64,000 bases of DNA from assembly GCF_036088315.1 (NCBI RefSeq), contig NZ_CP107996.1:2863501-2927500 (forward strand). The letters are read 5' to 3'. This stretch comes from Streptomyces sp. NBC_00344 (GTDB taxonomy: Bacteria; Actinomycetota; Actinomycetes; Streptomycetales; Streptomycetaceae). Below the pieces are notes generated by a model, which had not been told where the DNA came from, did no database searches, and saw only the letters and a program-made list of their open reading frames with translations. This document shows positions 54,341 through 63,015 of this stretch, in pieces. Both the position numbers and the translations under genes were made by a program. How positions within the stretch are numbered: position 1 is the stretch's first letter; each line of letters begins with the position of its first letter.

Positions 54341-54416
54341 TCATTCCGGTCACAACTCACCCTCGGTTACCGCCTGATGACCCTGCCGTAATAGTGCGGT
54401 CGGATCATCCTTCGTC

Positions 54417-54445
54417 CGTAACCCAAGTGCTGTGGCGCTCGTTGA
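54417..54445 (+). promoter_or_regulatory. Sigma-BldN-type promoter upstream of rsbN
   Basis: CGTAAC (54417-54422) and CGTTGA (54440-54445) separated by 17 bases. These match the -35 and -10 of BldN-dependent promoters such as bldMp1 (CGTAAC and CGTTGA). Consistent with autogenous control of the anti-sigma factor by BldN. Confidence 0.78.
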
Positions 54446-54575
54446 GTGGGATGCAGGCTCCCTGTGGTCACGCCACGCCCGAAGATGCTCACCCGATCGT
54501 GTGGAAGCGCTCAAGGTGTGCAACCTTCCGGACCCCGAGGGGAGTCGATCGTCATGACGAGAGGAGGTGCCGCCA

Positions 54576-55787
54576 GTGATCGGACAAGTTTCGGCACACC
54601 GGCGGGCGAACGCCTTCGCCCAGGCCCTGGAGGAGCAATCGCTCCAGGACACGGCGGCCGACCAGTCAGAAGCTCCCGCCGACCAGGGCGAACCAGGGCA
54701 GTTGCTCGCCCTGGTCGCCGGTCTCGGCGAGCTACCGAAACCGCAGCTGGATCCCGAGGTCAAAGTGGTGCAGCGGGCTCAGCTCGTTGCCGCCATGGAG
54801 GCTTTGCTGCTGGAAGGCGCAGCCACGGAGGGAGGTGCGTCCGAGGGCCCTCAGGTGCCCGCCCAGCGGACCGGACGCGGCGCCCATCGGGCGGGCGCGC
54901 TCCGGAAACTGCGCCCCCGCTCCCGCTGGTCGAAGGGCATCGCTGCGGGCGGACTCGCCGTCGGTGTGGCGGCAGGAGCGTTCAGCGGCGTCGCCGCTGC
55001 CAGCTCCGACGCCCTCCCAGGTGATTCGCTGTACGGGCTGAAGCGCGGCATGGAAGATCTCAAACTGGGGATGGCGAATGACAACGCCGACCGCGGTGAG
55101 ATCTATCTGGACCAGGCTTCGACCCGTCTCCAGGAGGCGCGCCGCCTCATGGAGCGCGAACGGGCAGGATCGCTCGACCACGAACAGCTGGGCGAAGTCA
55201 GGCGCGCGCTGAACGGCATGAACCACGACGCGAGTGAGGGCCACCGGCTGCTGCACGAGGCGTACGCGAGGGACGGGGCTCTCGGCCCGATCCAGACGCT
55301 CTCCTCGTTCTCCCGGTCGCACCGATCGGCCTGGAGCAAGCTCAGGGGCCGGCTGCCCGCCCAGCTGCACGACGTGGGCAACCAGGTGAACGCGGTCTTC
55401 GACGCCATAGACCAGGAGGTCGAACCCCTGGAGTCGCAGCTGCCGCGCCACCCCGGCACGACCCGTGCCCCCCGGCACACGGTGCCGTCCCAGTCGGCCG
55501 CACCAGGAACGGACCGCCCCGGGCCCACCGCGTCCGCCTCCGGCCACAGCGGGACGGGAAGCGACACACCGCGGCCCTCCAGTTCGGGCAGCAGGGCCGA
55601 CCAGGGGCTGATCGGCGGAAACACCGGCGGTCTGCTCGACCCGCCGAAACCCGGCAGCAGCCCGTCGTCCCCGGATGACTCCGGCCCGGCGGGCGGTGGC
55701 CACCCCGGCGCTCCGCATGTCACTCTGCCGCCGCTGCTCCCCGGCCTGCTCCCCGGCCTGGGTATCGACGCGGAGGACGCGCAGTAG
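54576..55787 (+). CDS. rsbN: Anti-sigma factor RsbN (DUF5667)
   Basis: 403 residues. A cytoplasmic N-terminal domain (about 1-115) that binds BldN, one transmembrane helix (about 120-143), then an external DUF5667 domain (about 145-260) and a Ser/Pro/Gly-rich tail. GTG 54576 is chosen because GAGGAGGTG precedes it at good spacing; a GTG nine bases upstream sits inside that site. Adjacent to bldN with a BldN-type promoter in between. Confidence 0.9.
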   Translation: MIGQVSAHRRANAFAQALEEQSLQDTAADQSEAPADQGEPGQLLALVAGLGELPKPQLDPEVKVVQRAQLVAAMEALLLEGAATEGGASEGPQVPAQRTGRGAHRAGALRKLRPRSRWSKGIAAGGLAVGVAAGAFSGVAAASSDALPGDSLYGLKRGMEDLKLGMANDNADRGEIYLDQASTRLQEARRLMERERAGSLDHEQLGEVRRALNGMNHDASEGHRLLHEAYARDGALGPIQTLSSFSRSHRSAWSKLRGRLPAQLHDVGNQVNAVFDAIDQEVEPLESQLPRHPGTTRAPRHTVPSQSAAPGTDRPGPTASASGHSGTGSDTPRPSSSGSRADQGLIGGNTGGLLDPPKPGSSPSSPDDSGPAGGGHPGAPHVTLPPLLPGLLPGLGIDAEDAQ

Positions 55788-55800
55788 TCCGCAGTCTGTT

Positions 55801-55845
55801 CAAAGGAGTGCGCCGGGCCCGCAAAGGGCCCGGCGCACTCCTTTG
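55801..55845 (+). terminator. Terminator after rsbN
   Basis: 20-bp perfect stem (55801-55820 with 55826-55845) and a GCAAA loop, 14 bases past the rsbN stop; also serves the convergent acyltransferase gene. Confidence 0.75.
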
Positions 55846-55912
55846 CGCGCGCTACGCGAAGGCAGGCGGCCCTCGGGGTCGGCTACTCGCGGGCTGCGGC
55901 ACCCGCGGCCAC

Positions 55913-56947
55913 TCAGAAGAAGACGGACCTGCGCTCGACCAGCAGCTTGTACAGGGTGTGCTGGATCTGCTCCCGCACCTGATCCGTCAGGTTGAACATC
56001 AGCATCGGATCGTCCGCCGCCTCCGCCGGATATCCGTCCGTCTGGATCGGCTCCCCGAACTGGATGGTCCACTTGGTCGGCAGCGGCACCATTCCCAGCG
56101 GTCCCAGCCACGGAAAGGTCGGCGTGATCGGGAAGTACGGAAAGCCGAGGAGCCGCGCCGCGGTCTTCGCATTGCCGATCATCGGGTAGATCTCCTCCGC
56201 GCCGACGATCGAGCACGGCACGATCGGCACACCCGCCTTCAGCGCGGTCGAGACGAAGCCGCCCCGCCCGAAACGCTGCAGCTTGTAACGGTCCGCGAAA
56301 GGCTTGCCGATGCCCTTGAAGCCCTCCGGCATCACCCCGACGACCTCACCGCGCTCCAGCAGCCGTTCCGCGTCCTCGGTGCACGCCAGGGTGTGACCGG
56401 CCTTCCTGGCCAGCTCATTGACGACCGGGAGCATGAAGACCAGGTCCGCCGCGAGCAGCCGCAGATGGCGTTCGGCCGGATGCCGGTCATGTACCGCGAC
56501 CTGGAGCATCAGCCCGTCCAGCGGAAGAGTCCCCGAGTGGTTGGCCACCACCAGCGCGCCCCCCTCCGACGGGATGTTCTCGATGCCCTTCACCTCGACC
56601 CGGAAGTACTTCTCGTACAACGGCCGCACCAGCGACATCAGTACCTGGTCGGTGAGTTCCTTGTCATAGCCGAACTCGTCGACGTCGTAGTCCCCGGTGA
56701 CCCGCCGCCGCAGAAAGGCGAGACCGCCGGCGATCCGCCGTTCCAGGCCGCCGACGGCCGGCCGTCGCTCCTCAGGCGTCCGCACAGGCGGCTCGGGCGA
56801 GGCGTCGGGCCCCGTCTGCTGCTCCGGTACGGGTGCCAGGGACCCGGCCGTCCGGCTGCGCCCCATCGGCCTCTTGACGGCTTTGCCATTCCTGACCCGC
56901 CGTGACCTCGGCTCGTCGCCGAAAGGGATCACCTTGGCATCGGCCAT
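55913..56947 (-). CDS. Lysophospholipid acyltransferase (PlsC-like)
   Basis: 344 residues. A disordered basic N-terminal region (about 1-80) is followed by the acyltransferase fold: ALVVANHSGTLPLDGLMLQ (H-x6-D in place of the common H-x4-D spacing), VGVMPEGFKGIGKPF, and VPIVPCSIVGAEEIYP. Acylates a lysophosphatidate or similar membrane lipid. ATG 56947, two bases past the upstream epimerase stop. Confidence 0.88.
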   Translation of the reverse strand: MADAKVIPFGDEPRSRRVRNGKAVKRPMGRSRTAGSLAPVPEQQTGPDASPEPPVRTPEERRPAVGGLERRIAGGLAFLRRRVTGDYDVDEFGYDKELTDQVLMSLVRPLYEKYFRVEVKGIENIPSEGGALVVANHSGTLPLDGLMLQVAVHDRHPAERHLRLLAADLVFMLPVVNELARKAGHTLACTEDAERLLERGEVVGVMPEGFKGIGKPFADRYKLQRFGRGGFVSTALKAGVPIVPCSIVGAEEIYPMIGNAKTAARLLGFPYFPITPTFPWLGPLGMVPLPTKWTIQFGEPIQTDGYPAEAADDPMLMFNLTDQVREQIQHTLYKLLVERRSVFF

Positions 56948-56948
56948 G

Positions 56949-57998
56949 TCAGATGCGCTCCTTGCTGACAGAAGTGGCAAAGGAAGATACCCGGTCGACT
57001 GCGCGCTCCATGGCCCGGGGAGGCAGCAGTCCGGCTCCACGGCTGAGCGCGAAGTCCTCGAACGCCTCGGCCGTCGAGTACTCGGGGACGAAGCCCAGTG
57101 TCTCCCGCATCTGCACGGTGCTGACCACCCTGCCGTGCGTCAGCAGCCGGATCTGCTCCGGAGAGAAGTCCGAGACGCCGACGGTGCGCATGGCGGAGCC
57201 CACCCAGTTCACGGCGGGCAGCAGCACCGGAACCGTCGGCCGTCCCAGCCGCCGGGAGCACTGCGAGAGCAGCAGGACACCGTCGCCTGCGACGTTGAAG
57301 GTGCCGCTGTTCAGCGTTCCGCGTGGCGGCTCACCCAGTGCGAGCCGCAGCACCCCGATGACGTCGTCCTCATGGACGAACTGGAGCCGCGGGTCGTAGC
57401 CGAAAACGGTCGGGAGCACCGGCAGTGACAGGTACTGGGCCAGCGGGTAGTCCGCGCTGGGGCCCAGGATGTTGGCGAAGCGGAGCACGCAGACAGCCAC
57501 ATCGGGCCTGCGCCGGGCGAAGCCCCGCACATACCCCTCGACCTCGACCGCGTCCTTGGCGAAGCCGCCGCTCGGCAGTGACTTCGGAGGCGTGGTCTCG
57601 GTGAAGACGGCGGGATCGCGCGGCGCCGATCCGTACACGCTGGTACTGGACTTCACCACGAGCCGACGCACGGTCGGCGACTTCTGGCAGGCACCGAGCA
57701 GCTGCATGGTGCCGATGACGTTGTTCTCCTTGACCGTCGCCCTGCTGCCTCCGGCGCCGAGCGGCGTGCCCGTGACATCCATGTGCACGATCGTGTCGAC
57801 GTCGTACTCGGCGAGCACCCGGGCAATGGCCGGCTGGCGGATGTCCGCCCGCACGAAATGGGCGCCGCCCAGATCATGGTCGGGCGGCACGATGTCCACC
57901 CCGATCACCCGGCCCACCTCGGGATCGCGCTGTATGCGCCGCACAAGCCGAGCCCCGAGCTGCCGGGCCACTCCGGTCACAAGCACGACCTTGCCCAA
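56949..57998 (-). CDS. NAD-dependent epimerase/dehydratase family protein
   Basis: About 349 residues. Extended SDR with Rossmann start GKVVLVTGVARQLGARLVRR and later NVIGTMQLLGACQKSP and the Y-x3-K-like region (SSTSVYGSAP). The sugar-nucleotide or polyol substrate is unknown. TTG 57998 with a GGGAAGG ribosome binding site 8 bases upstream is the best start; no ATG precedes it in frame. Single nucleotide gap to the acyltransferase, so they form an operon. Confidence 0.85.
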   Translation of the reverse strand: MGKVVLVTGVARQLGARLVRRIQRDPEVGRVIGVDIVPPDHDLGGAHFVRADIRQPAIARVLAEYDVDTIVHMDVTGTPLGAGGSRATVKENNVIGTMQLLGACQKSPTVRRLVVKSSTSVYGSAPRDPAVFTETTPPKSLPSGGFAKDAVEVEGYVRGFARRRPDVAVCVLRFANILGPSADYPLAQYLSLPVLPTVFGYDPRLQFVHEDDVIGVLRLALGEPPRGTLNSGTFNVAGDGVLLLSQCSRRLGRPTVPVLLPAVNWVGSAMRTVGVSDFSPEQIRLLTHGRVVSTVQMRETLGFVPEYSTAEAFEDFALSRGAGLLPPRAMERAVDRVSSFATSVSKERI

Positions 57999-58109
57999 GA
58001 TCCGCGCCTTCCCATTCGGACTCCCGTACGGGCCACCGTAGCGGGTCGATGTTGCTCTGTGATGACCAGGCGCTGCACGACGTGACGAAAAGTTTTCCCG
58101 CACAACGCG

Positions 58110-58146
58110 CCGTGGCCCTCCCACCATGATGGTGGAAGGGCCACGG
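58110..58146 (-). terminator. Terminator after the bS22 gene
   Basis: CCGTGGCCCTCCCACC ... GGTGGAAGGGCCACGG, a 16-bp stem with one mismatch and a 5-base loop, 20 bases past the bS22 stop. Confidence 0.6.
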
Positions 58147-58165
58147 AACCACGTACAGCTGCCGC

Positions 58166-58264
58166 TTACTTCTTGTTGCGACGCTGAACGCGGGTGCGCT
58201 TGAGCAGCTTGCGGTGCTTCTTCTTAGCCATCCGCTTGCGCCGCTTCTTGATAACAGAGCCCAC
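58166..58264 (-). CDS. Small ribosomal protein bS22 (AURKAIP1/COX24 type)
   Basis: 32 residues, 14 of them Lys or Arg, starting [19 protein letters not shown] and ending NKK. This actinobacteria-specific protein was found in the mycobacterial 30S subunit and named bS22; Streptomyces carries the same gene. GTG 58264 follows GAGGG. Missed by length-based gene finders. It sits alone next to the bdtA gene. Confidence 0.88.
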   Translation of the reverse strand: MGSVIKKRRKRMAKKKHRKLLKRTRVQRRNKK

Positions 58265-58404
58265 GACTACCCTCGCTCACTTCTCTTCACTCGGTGCGGG
58301 GCGTCTGGGCCCACACGACCTACGTCGGCCTAGCCTACCTGCCGCCGAGTGAGGGACGTAATCCGAGGGGAACCGCCCGCTCCTCGCCCGGCCATATCCC
58401 GTGC

Positions 58405-58445
58405 CGTGGCAGGCGATGTCCGCAGAGCAAACATCGCCTGCCACG
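58405..58445 (-). terminator. Terminator after the bdtA gene
   Basis: CGTGGCAGGCGATGT (58405-58419) with its complement (58431-58445), 15-bp perfect stem and 11-base loop, immediately past the gene stop. Confidence 0.65.
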
Positions 58446-58448
58446 CCG

Positions 58449-58661
58449 CTAGGCGGTCCTGACCCCCACGAAGGACTCGCGAAGGTACTCGTGCACTGCT
58501 TGCTCCGGAACCCGGAAGGACCTGCCCACCCTGATCGCCGGCAGATGACCGCTGTGCACCAGCCGGTACACGGTCATCTTGGACACTCGCATCACCGAGG
58601 CGACCTCCGCCACGGTCAGGAACTTGACCTCGTTGAGAGGCCTTTCACTCCCAGCAGCCAT
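58449..58661 (-). CDS. bdtA: Small excisionase-type HTH protein (BldD target gene bdtA)
   Basis: 70 residues, an excisionase/MerR-type winged HTH: FLTVAEVASVMRVSKMTVYR, then SGHLPAIRVGRSFRVPEQAV. Matches the S. coelicolor protein reported as BldD target A (bdtA, SCO3328 from memory). ATG 58661. Likely a developmental DNA-binding protein; the direct target is unknown. Confidence 0.78.
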   Translation of the reverse strand: MAAGSERPLNEVKFLTVAEVASVMRVSKMTVYRLVHSGHLPAIRVGRSFRVPEQAVHEYLRESFVGVRTA

Positions 58662-58790
58662 GACCCACCTGAACCTTCCGCACCCGACGGGCACCGGCTT
58701 CCCCTTCCGGTGACGCTTCGTCGTTGTGCGCTCACTCACCAGACTAGGTGCGGGTGGTACGAGTGGGGAAGAGGAGTAGCGATCGGGCGC

Positions 58791-59687
58791 CTACTGGGAC
58801 AGACGCGCCCGATTGAGTACATAGCGCGTAAGCGGTCGGTAGTAGTCGGACCGCACGGCATCATCCAGCGGAACGGCCACGGACACCCGCCCCTCGGCCT
58901 CCCCGACGAACAGCGCCGGATCGTCCGTATCGGCCAGACCGATGGCCTCGATGCCCAGCTGACCTGCGCCGCAGACCCATCCATGGTCCCCCACCACAAG
59001 CCCGGGCAGCCCGCCGCCACTCGTCGCGGCAGCCTCCAGAGCCACTCGGACGGGCAGCGGGGAATGGGTATGTGCGCCCGGCTCACTCCCCGGGGCGCGC
59101 ACGCCTGGTTCGCGCATCAGCGCGACGCCTCGGGCGTACTCCAGGTTGTAGGTACGTACGCCGAACCGGGTCGTTATGTCGACACGGCGACCCTCTGCGG
59201 GGGTGAGGACGTCACATCCGGCCGCCGACACGGCGTCTGCCAGCGCGGCGTAGAAACCGAGCAGCCGATGTGGATGCCCGGTGCCGAACAGCACCGCCGC
59301 CCGCCGGACGACCGCCGCCGCCAGCCGGTCGGCGAACGCGTCCAGGGCGGCCAACGTCCTTTCGGGATCGATGACATCGGGTCCCGACACATGCCGCGGG
59401 TCGCCGGACACCCCGCATTTCCGGGCCATCAGCCGCAGCAAATCCCCTTCGTCCCAGCACTGTTCGGGATCGAGCCCCAGTGTCACCCGGGGGTCCCGGG
59501 CGGCAAAGAGGCGGTAGCTGCGCAGACTCGTCTCCCTGGCGGTGGCCACAGGGCCGGCCAGCCTGGCCGCCAACAGATGCGCACGGAGGGCGCCGGTGCT
59601 CAACACGCCGCCGATGCTTCCGTAAGGATGGCGGCCAGCACGGCGGAACGGGAGATATGCGGCACAGTTGGCGTAACGCGCCACCAC
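58791..59687 (-). CDS. Putative phosphatase
   Basis: About 298 residues. Streptomyces homologues are annotated as phosphatases. Visible features: RTYNLEYARGVALMRE, FGTGHPHRLLGFYAALADAV, and GLPGLVVGDHGWVCGAGQLG, with paired His/Asp/Gly motifs, but no HAD, PP2C or histidine-phosphatase signature, so the assignment is weak. GTG 59687 is the first start after the acuC gene. Confidence 0.5.
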   Translation of the reverse strand: MVARYANCAAYLPFRRAGRHPYGSIGGVLSTGALRAHLLAARLAGPVATARETSLRSYRLFAARDPRVTLGLDPEQCWDEGDLLRLMARKCGVSGDPRHVSGPDVIDPERTLAALDAFADRLAAAVVRRAAVLFGTGHPHRLLGFYAALADAVSAAGCDVLTPAEGRRVDITTRFGVRTYNLEYARGVALMREPGVRAPGSEPGAHTHSPLPVRVALEAAATSGGGLPGLVVGDHGWVCGAGQLGIEAIGLADTDDPALFVGEAEGRVSVAVPLDDAVRSDYYRPLTRYVLNRARLSQ

Positions 59688-59716
59688 AGTCGCCCCGTCG
59701 GGCGCACCACATCCTG

Positions 59717-60892
59717 CTACGCGAGCAGCCCCCGCAGTGGGAACACCGCCCGCCGGGTGGCCAGCACCGCCTGGTCCAGCCGGTCCGACGGGTCGTAACC
59801 CTCGTCCCACGACCGCCACTCCACAGGCCACCGCCCGTCCGTCATCCGGCCGGGCGCCAGCTCACGGGTCCGCGCGAACACCTCGTCCCGCCAGGATGCC
59901 GGGACGACCGACCCTGGCTCGATCTCCGCATGGGCCGCGATCGCCACCAGATGCGCCCACGACCGGGGCACGACATCGGCGACCGAGTAGCCGCCACCGC
60001 CCAGTGCCACCCAGCGCCCCTGGTCGGCGTACTGGTGGGCCAGGTCATGGCAGGCGACCTGCACCGCACGCTGGGCGTCCAGCGATACCGCCAGATGGGC
60101 CAGCGGGTCCTCGAAGTGCGTGTCGGCGCCGTGCTGGGTCACCAGCACCTGCGGCCTGAAGTCGGCCAGCAGTTCGGGCACCACCGCGTGGAAGGCCCGC
60201 AGCCAGCCGGCGTCCCCGGTCCCGGCCGGCAGCGGAAGATTCACCGCCGAGCCCTGCGCCTCCCCGCTCCCCGTCTCCTGGGGCCATCCGGTCCCGGGAA
60301 ACAGCGTCCGCGGGTGCTCGTGCAGCGAGACCGTGAGGACCCTCGGGTCGTCCTGGAACGCGGCTTCCACGCCGTCACCGTGATGCACGTCCACATCGAT
60401 GTACGCGATCCGCTCGGCGCCCAGCTCGAGCAGCCTGGCGATCGCCAGCGACGCGTCGTTGTAGATACAGAAGCCGGAGGCCGATCCGGGCATGGCGTGA
60501 TGCAGACCGCCGGTGAAGTTCACCGCATGGGTGGCGTTGCCGCGCCACACCGCCTCGGCAGCGCCCACCGACTGCCCGGCGATCAGCGCGGAGGCCTCGT
60601 GCATTCCGGTGAACGCCGGATCGTCGGGCGTGCCGAGTCCGTAGGAGGGGTCGGCGCCCTCCGGATCGGCCGAAGCTGCCCGCACCGCGTCCACGTAGTC
60701 CGCCCGGTGGACCAGCCGCAGCGTCGACTCGCCGGCCGGCTTCGCGGCGACCACGTCGACCGCCTTGTCCAGACCGTAGGCCCGGATCAGTCCCATGGTC
60801 AGTGCGAGCCGCACCGGATCCATCGGGTGCCCAGGCCCGAAGTCATACTTCGTTACTGCGTCGTCCCACATCAACAGTCCGCGGCCACTCAT
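59717..60892 (-). CDS. Acetoin utilisation AcuC-type deacetylase (class II HDAC fold)
   Basis: About 391 residues. HDAC-like zinc site: GGLHHAMPGSASGFCIYNDA, DVDVHHGDGVEAAF and LVTQHGADTHFEDPL, with the family's VALGGGGYSV. Probably deacetylates acetyl-lysine on an enzyme such as acetyl-CoA synthetase. ATG 60892 is preferred to the GTG 9 bases upstream. Its start overlaps the MFS gene end by 50 bases. Confidence 0.88.
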   Translation of the reverse strand: MSGRGLLMWDDAVTKYDFGPGHPMDPVRLALTMGLIRAYGLDKAVDVVAAKPAGESTLRLVHRADYVDAVRAASADPEGADPSYGLGTPDDPAFTGMHEASALIAGQSVGAAEAVWRGNATHAVNFTGGLHHAMPGSASGFCIYNDASLAIARLLELGAERIAYIDVDVHHGDGVEAAFQDDPRVLTVSLHEHPRTLFPGTGWPQETGSGEAQGSAVNLPLPAGTGDAGWLRAFHAVVPELLADFRPQVLVTQHGADTHFEDPLAHLAVSLDAQRAVQVACHDLAHQYADQGRWVALGGGGYSVADVVPRSWAHLVAIAAHAEIEPGSVVPASWRDEVFARTRELAPGRMTDGRWPVEWRSWDEGYDPSDRLDQAVLATRRAVFPLRGLLA

Positions 60893-62069
60893 GCCCGCCA
60901 CCGTATCGGGCGTCCCCGGCTCCGAACGAACGGGCGTACAGCAGCGTCGCGAGTACCAGCACCATCGGCACGAGCATCGCCCCCCGGTAGTTCCACGCGT
61001 CGCCGATCGCTCCGACCAGCGGAGAGCCGACCAGGAATCCCACGTAGTTGAAGATGTTCAGCCGGGCGATGGCCGCGTCGGATGCTGCCGGGAACATCCG
61101 GCCCGCTGCCGCGAAGGTCTGCGGGACGATCACACACAACCCGAAGCCCAGCAGCGTGAATCCGAGCATCCCCACCCAGGGACCGGGCGCCGCCGCCACC
61201 ACGGCGAACCCGAACGCCGCCAGCACCGACCCGAGCCGCACCACGGCGGCAGCGCCGAAGCGCCGCACCCCGAAGTCCCCGACGGCCCGCCCCAGCAGGG
61301 TGGTGACCATGTAGACGTTGTACGGGAGGGTGGACAGCTGCTCGGAGCTGCCCAGCACGTCCTGCAGATACTTCGCGCTCCAGTTGGAGACGGTCGAGTC
61401 GCCGATGTACGCGAAGGCCATCACCAGACAGAGCGGCAGCAGCATCCTGAAGACGACGGACCCGCCCGCCGCGGCTTCCGCCACCGCGGCGGGGCCGGCC
61501 GGCCGCTGGGCGTCCGCGTACCAGCGGCTCGCCACCAGGCAGAGCGGCAGCAGCACCACGGCGACCGGCCAGTAGGACGTCAGCAGCGACAAATGCCAGT
61601 GCGCTCCCGCCCAGGCCAGCGAGGCGCCGGCGATGCCACCCAGGCTGTACGCCGCGTGGAAGCCGAGCATGATGCTGCGTCCGTACGCCCGCTGGAGGCT
61701 GACGCCCAGCATGTTCATGGACGCGTCCAGCGCACCCACGGACAGCCCGAACACGCCGAGGGCCACCGCCGCCTGCCAGAGCTCGCTGCCGGCCGCCACC
61801 CCGAGCAGGGCCAGCAGCACCACCGGCTGCACCCAGCGCAGGACGACGGACGGCCTGACCCGCTTCACCAGTTGTTCGGTGGCGACGCTGCTGACGCCGG
61901 CGAGGACCGGCACGGCGGCGAGGAAGACGGGCAGCAGGCCGTCGGATATCCCGTAGCGGTCCTGGATCGCCGGGATCCTCGTCACGAGGAGGGCGAAGGC
62001 CGCGCCCTGTGCGAAGAAGCTCAGCCCCAGGGAGGTCCTGCCGTGCCGCAGCCGAACATCTGTCGTCAT
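60843..62069 (-). CDS. Major facilitator superfamily transporter
   Basis: 408 residues, about 12 transmembrane helices. The first half has HGRTSLGLSFFAQGAAFALL and the second GVRRFGAAAVVRLGSVLAAF; a cytosolic loop is Ala/Pro-rich. Fits an efflux-type MFS; substrate unknown. ATG 62069. The 3' end overlaps the acuC-type gene, so they may be co-transcribed. Confidence 0.88.
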   Translation of the reverse strand: MTTDVRLRHGRTSLGLSFFAQGAAFALLVTRIPAIQDRYGISDGLLPVFLAAVPVLAGVSSVATEQLVKRVRPSVVLRWVQPVVLLALLGVAAGSELWQAAVALGVFGLSVGALDASMNMLGVSLQRAYGRSIMLGFHAAYSLGGIAGASLAWAGAHWHLSLLTSYWPVAVVLLPLCLVASRWYADAQRPAGPAAVAEAAAGGSVVFRMLLPLCLVMAFAYIGDSTVSNWSAKYLQDVLGSSEQLSTLPYNVYMVTTLLGRAVGDFGVRRFGAAAVVRLGSVLAAFGFAVVAAAPGPWVGMLGFTLLGFGLCVIVPQTFAAAGRMFPAASDAAIARLNIFNYVGFLVGSPLVGAIGDAWNYRGAMLVPMVLVLATLLYARSFGAGDARYGGGHEWPRTVDVGRRSNEV

Positions 62070-62110
62070 GGCGGCACAGTAGGCCCCTGGCTTACCCGTG
62101 GGTAGATGGG

Positions 62111-62755
62111 TCAGGCCAGCAATTCGGGAAGCTCCACCAGCTTCGAGAAGAAGCCGTTCGCCCCGGCGAGCCGCTCGGCGGGGGTCATCCCGGTGAAGCC
62201 GTAGACCTCCATCCCCGCTGCCTGGGCCGCCGTCACGCCGAGTCGGCTGTCCTCGATGACGACACACCGCCCGGGCGCCACTCCCATGCGCTCGGCGGCG
62301 TGCAGGAAGAGGTCCGGTGCCGGCTTGCCCTGGCTGACGTCGTCGGCCGAGAAGACCCACTCCTCCTCGAACCACTCGTCGAGCCCGGTCACCCGGTGGC
62401 CGACCCGGATGCGCTCGTGGCTTCCGGACGAGGCGACGCAGTACGGCACACCTTGGGCGACAAGTGCGCCGAGCACTTCGGCGGCCCCGGGGACCGGTGT
62501 CAGGTCCCGCTGGAAGGCCTCGAAGAGCCGGCTGTGCAGAGTGGCGTCGAAGTCGTCGGGAAGCTGCTGCCCGCTCCGCTCCTGGACGATGTCGTGCACC
62601 CGGTGAAGGGCGGCGCCCATGTAGTCGCGGAGGGACTCGTCGTACGTGGTGGGGTGCCCCAGCTCGGTCAGATACCCCGAGAGGATGGTGTTGGAGATCG
62701 GCTCACTGTCCACGAGGACGCCGTCGTTGTCGAAGATGACCAGGTCGTAGCGCAT
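62111..62755 (-). CDS. HAD family hydrolase (beta-phosphoglucomutase/CbbY type)
   Basis: 214 residues. HAD motif I FDNDGVLVDSEP (D9, D11), motif II CVASSGSHERI, motif III GKPAPDLFL and motif IV CVVIEDSRLGVTAA. Acts on sugar phosphates or similar. ATG 62755 chosen; the 10-residue upstream extension from 62785 runs into the rRNA terminator. The 3' end lies 41 bases before the MFS gene. Confidence 0.9.
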   Translation of the reverse strand: MRYDLVIFDNDGVLVDSEPISNTILSGYLTELGHPTTYDESLRDYMGAALHRVHDIVQERSGQQLPDDFDATLHSRLFEAFQRDLTPVPGAAEVLGALVAQGVPYCVASSGSHERIRVGHRVTGLDEWFEEEWVFSADDVSQGKPAPDLFLHAAERMGVAPGRCVVIEDSRLGVTAAQAAGMEVYGFTGMTPAERLAGANGFFSKLVELPELLA

Positions 62756-62778
62756 ACCCTGACCATAAACGCAAAAAT

Positions 62779-62815
62779 GCCTCAACCCCGAGCCATAACG
62801 GCTCGGGGTTGAGGC
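62779..62815 (-). terminator. rRNA operon terminator
   Basis: GCCTCAACCCCGAGCC (62779-62794) and its complement (62800-62815), perfect 16-bp stem, 5-base loop; on the minus strand it is followed by ATTTTTGCG, a classic intrinsic terminator. Confidence 0.8.
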
Positions 62816-62823
62816 TAAAAATT

Positions 62824-62942
62824 GTTCGGCGGCGTCCTACTCTCCCACAGGGTCCCCCCTGCAGTACCATCGGCGCTGAAAGGCTTAGCTTCCGGGTTCG
62901 GAATGTAACCGGGCGTTTCCCTAACGCAATGACCACCGAAAC
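62824..62942 (-). rRNA. 5S ribosomal RNA
   Basis: About 119 bases. On the minus strand it starts GTTTCGGTGGTCATTGCG and ends CCGCCGAAC, the two ends pairing. The loop A-B CCGAACCCGG region is intact. Directly followed by the rrn terminator. Confidence 0.93.
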
Positions 62943-63015
62943 ACTATGAAATTAACGAAACCGGATATGGACACGGCTGTTCGTTATTTCAGAACTAACA
63001 CAGTGGACGCGAGCA

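Noticed and set aside
62943..63015. tRNA in the 23S-5S spacer
   Set aside because: No cloverleaf or TTCGA loop; normal spacer with processing stems.
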